Assembly (NCBI GenBank): GCA_036365515.1
Contig: CM070877.1
Span: 68,748,522 to 68,812,521 of the forward strand
Direction of reading: 5' to 3'
Length of the DNA stretch: 64,000 nt
DNA from: Torymus aiolomorphi
Taxonomy: Eukaryota; Arthropoda; Insecta; Hymenoptera; Torymidae
Shown here one piece after another: positions 58,597 through 64,000 of the stretch. Position 1 is the stretch's first letter; each line of letters opens with the position of its first letter. A model generated the notes under the pieces. It ran no database searches. It was not told the DNA's origin and worked only from the letters and a program-made list of their open reading frames with translations. Made by a program: the position numbers and the translations under genes.

Positions 58597-59385
58597 TTAG
58601 TTTCTCTCTTAAAGTAGAGTGTAGTCTTTCTATGGGCCCATTTGACATATGCCTGTTGATGGTAGTTTGGTAGTAATCAATCTTGTGTATTCGGCAAAAT
58701 TCCTTAAATACTGCAGAATTAAATTCGCTTCCATTGTCTGTGGTGATTTTGTCTGGGAAATTATGATGGGAGGCAAAATGTCTTACTTTGCTTAGTATAG
58801 TCGTAGCGTTTCCGTCTGGTAAATGGTTGGCTTGGGCATATTTTGAAAATATATCAATGATTGTGAGAAATTTTTCCTTATCAATGTGAAAAATATCTAT
58901 GTGTACGTGTTGCAGCGCTCTGTTAGCAATAATGGGACCATAATTCTCTGTATGATAAGGTCTTCTTTCTTATTTGTGCTCTAAACATATTTCACATTGG
59001 TTGATGTAGTTATGAATAATTCTGTCCATGTTAAGTGTGTAAAATTTTTCCTTAAAATGTGCAGTCGTCTCCTGTATTCCATTATGATTCTTGCCGTGAT
59101 ATTCTTCAAGTTTCTTCATGAAGTTACTTCAATCGATTACAGATGTATGGATGTTTGTTTTGATTACTTTTAATTTTTCGTTAAAGTGATCTTTTAATAT
59201 TCTATAAACGATGATTTCCAAATCCTTGTTCGCAAAGTAAATTCCGTATTGTTTATCTGGTTTTTGTTTTCATTAAGAAATTTCAACAGTTGTGTTTCTG
59301 CATCTTTCGCCTTTATTTTTACTATATAATGTATCTTTATTTTGATATTATCTGAACACTCGTATAATCTTCAAAAATAACTGTG
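58597..59385 (-). pseudogene. Gypsy-like integrase, zinc and catalytic core
   Basis: Minus strand: His-His-Cys-Cys zinc finger (YHGKNHNGI ... CEICLEHK, with a stop just after), the first catalytic Asp near [17 protein letters not shown], the second in [13 protein letters not shown] and the Glu in the NGPIER block (about 58618-58635). Integrase would insert the element. No RT or RNase H remains upstream; a PLE fragment follows at about 59392. The element's 5' two-thirds are missing. Confidence 0.82.
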
Positions 59386-59391
59386 TATAAC

Positions 59392-60480
59392 GGTTGGCTT
59401 ACGAGTTACTTTATTGTTGTTAAAAATATAACGACGTTTCGGTGGCTAGTTTGCCACCCTGATCAGGTCTAGAAATTATTGAAAAATAATTATGGACACA
59501 CTATTTTATACAAACAATTATATTATTAATAGCCAAATCGACTGCTACCTTTAGTTATAATAATTTAATCATAGTACCCAACCAGGTTCGTCATATACAT
59601 ACTGTTTGTAGCTATAACACATTAGAAACAATATTAAAAATTATTATTAAAACGAATTATTGCTGAAAAGTTGAAACAATTATCAAAAAAAATTATCATG
59701 ATCTCACCTCGTAGAAACATTTGTTAATTTTAGATAGAAAAATTAATAAATTAATAACTTTAATAACATTATAAGCGATGTATAAAGACAAATTACAATA
59801 ATATACAAATACATAATTCAATAATAAAAACAGTAAATATTGCACACAGTTACGTAAAGCCATATCGCTTATCACAGTTGCGAGAATACTACGAATGACT
59901 AGAAATTTTACTATTAGATCGAAATAAGGCGTAATCTATGTATAGCATCAAGTACTATTAATCAGTATACTATCGGTAATACAGGAATTACTATTGCCTA
60001 CATCAGAATACCGTAGGTCAAATCAAAATTTAATAAGGTGGTATAATTGTGACTTTTTTACACTATTATTTTTTAATCTATTTATAATGGGAGCGTAACT
60101 ACTATGTAATTTTTTTTAATCCTCTTTCTTATTAATAGAATTAGTTTGTAAATGAATATGGATCATTTCAGACAAGGTTCTTCTATGCCAATTTGTTTCC
60201 CTATCAAGTATTTCAAAATTGTCAAAGTCAAACAAATGGGATTCATTTTGCATGTGTGTATTAATGACCAATGTAGCGTCATTCTTTTTTTTGTTACGTT
60301 TGTGTTCTGAAATTCGAGTATAAACTGTTCTTTTTGATTCACCCACGTATGCAGCATCACAATCTTTACACTTAATTTTGTAAACTATAGTATACACTGT
60401 TCTTTATTGAGGTGGCATCTTTACCTCTTTTTATCAAATAACTAAGATTATTATTAATTTTCGGTAAAACTGATAAGGAT
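59392..60480 (-). mobile_element. Penelope-like element PLE6, 5'-truncated
   Basis: Minus order: endonuclease (60397-60116), AT-rich 3' region, pseudo-LTR with a hammerhead-like motif at 59431-59470 (CTGATCA, stem II GGTGGC/GCCACC, GAAACGTCG; one core mismatch). Cut at 60481 by the copia LTR. Confidence 0.8.
60116..60397 (-). pseudogene. PLE6 GIY-YIG endonuclease fragment
   Basis: TIVYKIKCKDCDAAYVGESK, RTVYTRISEHKRN, RRTLSEMIHIHLQTNSINKK. Open for 93 codons to the element's terminal KED motif. RT absent. Most similar by eye to PLE1. Confidence 0.82.
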
Positions 60481-60481
60481 A

Positions 60482-61125
60482 TGTGGATGGTGGAAGCAGG
60501 AAACGAAGGCACAAAAGAGTTAACACACAGGCGCGGAGATTAAAGTATAGGAAGTAGTTTATTAGAACAGATATATCACACAACGCTCTCTATAATATAC
60601 AGGTTGTTAAAAAACAACCGCATTGCGTACATATCACGTGAAAGAGCGGAAAATTCTAAGATAAAAAGTCTAATGAACCAACGCGATCGGATCGATAGAT
60701 TTTCCGTAATCGATTAATGAAAATTGCTCGATTAGACCAATGAGCGCGCGGCACCTTCCCCCACTCCGCGCTCTCCGCCGCCTCTTGCCGCTAACGCCGC
60801 GCGCTGATTGGTCTAATCGAGCAATTTTCATTAATCGATTACGAAAAATCTATCGATCCGATCGCGTTGGTTCATTGGACTTTTTATCTTAGAATTTTCC
60901 GCTTTTTCACGTGATATATACCCAATGCGGTTGTTTTTTAACAACCTGTATAATAGATATAAGTATTAGTAAAAGTATAATTTGACTCGGAAGCGATGTA
61001 ACTCGTTTCAGCTCTCATAGAGCACTGACGGGCTCTCCGCACAGAGCCGTGCTCAGTATCTAAAGGGGGCGCTAGAGTAGAGGTGAGATGAAGGTAGCGG
61101 CTTAAGAGGACCCGCAATTCTAACA
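60482..61125 (-). repeat. Copia-type 3' LTR, interrupted by a MITE
   Basis: On the minus strand it starts TGTTAGAATTGCGGGTCC, right after the purine tract CCGGGAGGGAG, and ends CCACCATCCACA. TG...CA termini. A 349-bp palindromic insertion at 60600-60948 accounts for over half its length. The matching 5' LTR is outside the window. Confidence 0.75.
60600..60948. mobile_element. 349-bp palindromic MITE
   Basis: CAGGTTGTTAAAAAACAACC at the left and its inverse at the right. Arms of about 145 bp pair almost perfectly around a GC-rich ~50-bp loop. Flanks TATAATATA / TATAATAGA fit either a TA duplication (mariner-like) or a 9-bp one with one mismatch (MULE-like). Confidence 0.8.
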
Positions 61126-61149
61126 CTCCCTCCCGGATACCTTAAGCCA

Positions 61150-62041
61150 CGCCGCTCGTTAAATCCTTATTTGTTGTCTGTAACATAGAAGAACATTATG
61201 AACAAGATGAAATGCAAATTCTAAAATTAAAATTAGTCCAGCTAATTTTTATGCAATTCAAATTACACGTACAAGCTGTCGCTTAACGCATTGTTTCATA
61301 TAATGCTCTATTACATCGGTCATATGTCGCAACCTATTACCGTCGCCCGTTTTAACGATTGATTTAGCTAATCGGTTATTGGACCATAAAATAATTAGCG
61401 GAAACTTTCTGGATAGCATAATTTTAAGGAATTATGTATGGAGATCAATTCTTTACTACAGTCGCTCATTAATACATATTCCGTTAGACACATTGTGTGC
61501 CCTCCAAGCAATGGCATCTCCAAGAAGTTTAATGATATAGCCACTCGTTATCAGACAACTTTCACGGTCGCCAAAACTTGCATCCGAATAACTTTCGAAA
61601 ATGTCGCTTTAGCCTAGATAATTCAAGCCTACAGCTTTAATACCCTTAAGGTTTCTGAAGATTCGTTTCACTCCTTGCCAGTCGCTGTCGGTAGGATGAT
61701 TTAGTGCCTGTTTAATACGTTAACCGCATAAGCTATGTCGGATTTGCATGCATTTGCTCAGTACAAAATGTACCTGTAACTTCGCAATAGGGTATATTAT
61801 CATTATTTTCTGTCGTTATAAGTACATCAATGTTTTCAGTCTCTTTTCGCTCTTTTCACTTTCGATTCGTAATCATGGGCGTTCGGTGTGGGTGTATGTC
61901 CTGAAAACCAAATTAGTTATCAATTTTATGATATACTTTTCTTCGCCGATTTTCACTACTCTCGCTTCTCTGTCTCTTTTGATTTCCAGACCAAGAAAAT
62001 ATTTAGGCTCTCTATATCAGTCATTTCAAAATTTCTACTAA
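61150..62041 (-). pseudogene. Copia RT end and RNase H, decayed
   Basis: Minus strand: FEMTDIESLNIFL (copia FEMTDLG block) right after the MITE, DIAYAVNVLNRH, then RNase H FESYSDASFGDRESCLITSG (about 61571-61600), LGDAIAWRAHN and NRLRHMTDVIEHYM. Order and spacing are those of copia. Several stops. Confidence 0.82.
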
Positions 62042-62638
62042 CAAGGAAGGGTATCGAACCCGAACTCACCGATTTCAAAAATTTCGATATATGTTGTAGA
62101 TCATGAAAAAATATGAGACACGTGTTTTTTCTTATCTGCGGAAAAACATATTTAGGGGGTGAAAACCACCCCTAAAGATAACCCCCAAAAACGGTTTTTT
62201 AAATATATCTCGGCTTCTACTGCGTATTTCAGAGTAAAACAAAATAGAAATTACTTCTTATAAAAAAACAAAGATAACTGAAGCAATTTTGACCCTATGG
62301 GTTGCAACCCTTATTTTTTATTTTCAATATACATGATCAAAAAATTAGCTTTTTGAAAATAAAAAATAAGGGTTGCAACCCTTAGGGTCAAAATTGCTTC
62401 AGTTATCTTTGTTTTTTTATAAGAAGTAATTTCTATTTGGTTTTACTTTGAAATACGCAGTAGAAGCCGAGATATATTTAAAAAACCGTTTTTGGGGGTT
62501 ATCTTTAGGGGTGGTTTTCACCCCCTAAATATGTTATTCCGCAGATAAGAAAAAACACGTGTCTCATATTTTTTCATGATCTACAACATATATCGAAATT
62601 TTTTAAATCAGTGAGTTCGGGTTCGATACCCTTCCTTG
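62042..62638. mobile_element. 597-bp palindromic MITE related to the Tc5-like element
   Basis: Termini CAAGGAAGGGTATCGAACCC and its inverse; TAA flanks both ends (62039-62041, 62639-62641). Arms of ~280 bp are near-perfect inverse copies. The CAAGGAA terminus, TNA duplication and internal GGGGTGAAAACC...AACCCCC..AAACGG modules match the ends of the transposon at 24857-30396, so it is a likely non-autonomous relative. The copia RT frame is continuous on either side. Confidence 0.85.
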
Positions 62639-62644
62639 TAAGAC

Positions 62645-63219
62645 TCGTCGCACGCATTCTCTCTCTGTCGTTACATGCCAGTAGTATGTCATCGACATAC
62701 AGAATCAGAATCAGAAATTTATCATCTTCACGCCAGGTAAACAGACAATGCTCATTATTATCTGGTTTCTATCCAAATTTCGTTACAATTGCAGTAAATT
62801 TCTCATTCCAGCATTTTGGACTCACTTTCAAATCATACAAGGCCTTTTTCAGTTTGCATATTTTCTTTCGCTTAAGATCTGTGGCACATTCGATTCCGTT
62901 TGAAATTTCCATGTAAGCTGGAACATTCAAGTGGCCGCTAAAACTGCTATCTTAACATCCATCTGAGTCTATCAGTGGCTTTCATGGCTTTTTGATAATT
63001 TACGGAGTCTCCATTTATTTCAGCCAGTAGAGCGTGAGCCGTCTCTTTTATTGATTCCATCTCTTGAGATTTGATACCTCTCACCTTTCGTGAATGACCA
63101 CGACCTCTTTTTGTCTCTCCCTCCGTTTCGGTTGTTTCAGTCTCAAACTCATCAAACCAGGTGTTTGTATCTATTTCAGAGTTTACAGTCTCCCAGTCAC
63201 TTATGTCTGCCTTTGTCAA
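62645..63219 (-). pseudogene. Copia connection region and reverse transcriptase, decayed
   Basis: An acidic connection segment (TWFDEFETETTETEGETKRG) precedes VNYQKAMKATDRLRWM. In shifting frames this is followed by the copia YGLK and WN..F blocks and the polymerase box LYVDDILLACND (about 62688-62699). RT would copy element RNA. Several frame changes between 62950 and 62700 show it is dead. Confidence 0.8.
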
Positions 63220-63239
63220 GTTTAATATATATCTGTCGC

Positions 63240-64000
63240 TTTCATGATGTCTTAACGAATTGCAGATTCATCATTTTTCTCCAGCCAATAAAAAGAACCT
63301 CAGTCTCTCTTAATTTCTCCCTCCGTTTCTCTGATTTTCACATCAAATTCAACGAATCAGATGTTTGGATTAACTTCTGGCCTCTCGGTCGTTACTCTTA
63401 AATTCGCAATGCATCTACAAAACGATTTAGTTGCGTAATAACCATTTTACAATGTGGATTGAAAGTTTTAATAGGCGAAGCCACATTATTTGAGCATGCG
63501 ATGCGTCTGTTGCATGCAGAAACTGCAGTATTTAAAACACAGAATTTTGTATTATCACTCGCATTTATCTCTGAATAATCTTATCAAATATTTCATCGGC
63601 ACCATCACGGTGCGGCTTATCAGGATACGCCACCTGTAATTTTATATTTAACTTTCTCATAACGTATTCACTCGGTCGCATATTCACTCGTGAATTCTGT
63701 TCCCTGATCGCGTCACAAATAGCAAACCTTCGCATCTTTTCCTAGCAAAAAAATTCGGGTACTTCTTTCAAAAATTAAAAACAGTATCCTCTCATCTTTT
63801 CTTTTCATCGTATAGGCCATGGCTAAACGAGAAAATCATCCACGAAGACAGAGATATATTTGTATCTTTTTGAGTACGTAGCAGGGCTTATCATATCCAT
63901 AAACATTAGCATGTATGATCCGTAAAGGATTCTGTTGCTCTCTATCGTACTGTGGTTTCTCATGTTCAGTTACTTCATTTACATTGCTTAATTTTCTGTC
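63240..64000 (-). pseudogene. Copia integrase, decayed
   Basis: Minus strand from the window edge: EHEKPQYDREQQNPLRIIHA (start of the catalytic core), a frameshift, DDFSRLAMAYTMKRKDER and DQGTEFTSEYATE with the second catalytic Asp. Stops are frequent. The zinc domain and gag lie beyond 64000. Confidence 0.75.

Larger units (their letters stand above)
61126..64000 (-). mobile_element. Copia-type retrotransposon, 3' part, running off the window
   Basis: Minus-strand pol in Ty1/copia order (integrase, connection, RT, RNase H) ends just before the purine tract and LTR. Broken by stops and frameshifts and by a 597-bp MITE in the RT gene. Confidence 0.85.

Overview
This window is eukaryotic DNA, almost certainly from an insect. 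A parasitoid wasp or other hymenopteran is plausible, but the species cannot be fixed from the sequence. The evidence is short consensus-spliced introns, abundant microsatellites, the insect-type transposon mix (BEL/Pao, gypsy-like, copia, several Penelope-like families, Helitron, Tc5-like, MULE, hAT and piggyBac-type MITEs) and one conserved host coding exon, the 3' end of the NEDD8-activating enzyme subunit UBA3. There are no operons, rRNA, CRISPR or prokaryotic features. The window is a nested transposon and satellite cluster, and nearly every long open frame belongs to a decayed mobile element.

Layout, 1-16 kb: a BEL/Pao 3' fragment (minus); an AT-rich spacer; a degenerate CTCAC/GTGAG-type repeat ending in two covarying hairpins; a complete BEL/Pao element (4571-12050, two LTRs, TACAA target duplication, several frame lesions); the isolated last exon of UBA3 (13409-13768, minus); GC-rich microsatellite-bearing DNA; and a 103-bp hAT-type MITE. 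16-31 kb: a Helitron fragment with a 73-bp tandem repeat made from its own coding end; a Penelope ribozyme remnant; a 3.66-kb foldback element whose arms are built of 439-bp subrepeats; a MULE fragment; a 12-bp-period degenerate satellite; and, inside it, a 5.5-kb Tc5-like transposon with ~840-bp inverted repeats and TTA target duplication. 31-54 kb: a ~160-bp satellite, a ~165-bp satellite, a ~315-bp repeat and a ~175-bp repeat, each broken by Penelope-like element (PLE) insertions that carry reverse transcriptase, GIY-YIG endonuclease and hammerhead-like motifs, often with a head-to-head inverted second arm.

54-64 kb: a gypsy-like pol/env remnant (minus), split by a 1.59-kb TG...CA insertion with ATAC duplication; that insertion carries a candidate multi-exon plus-strand transcript with a small cysteine-rich ORF. 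Then comes a truncated PLE and a copia element (minus) running off the right edge, whose LTR and reverse transcriptase are each interrupted by palindromic MITEs.

The parts do not form one pathway. The order of nesting can be read, however, because many insertions retain target duplications or continuous reading frames on both sides. Target-site duplications, inverted repeats and splice signals were read by eye; no alignment or database search was run.
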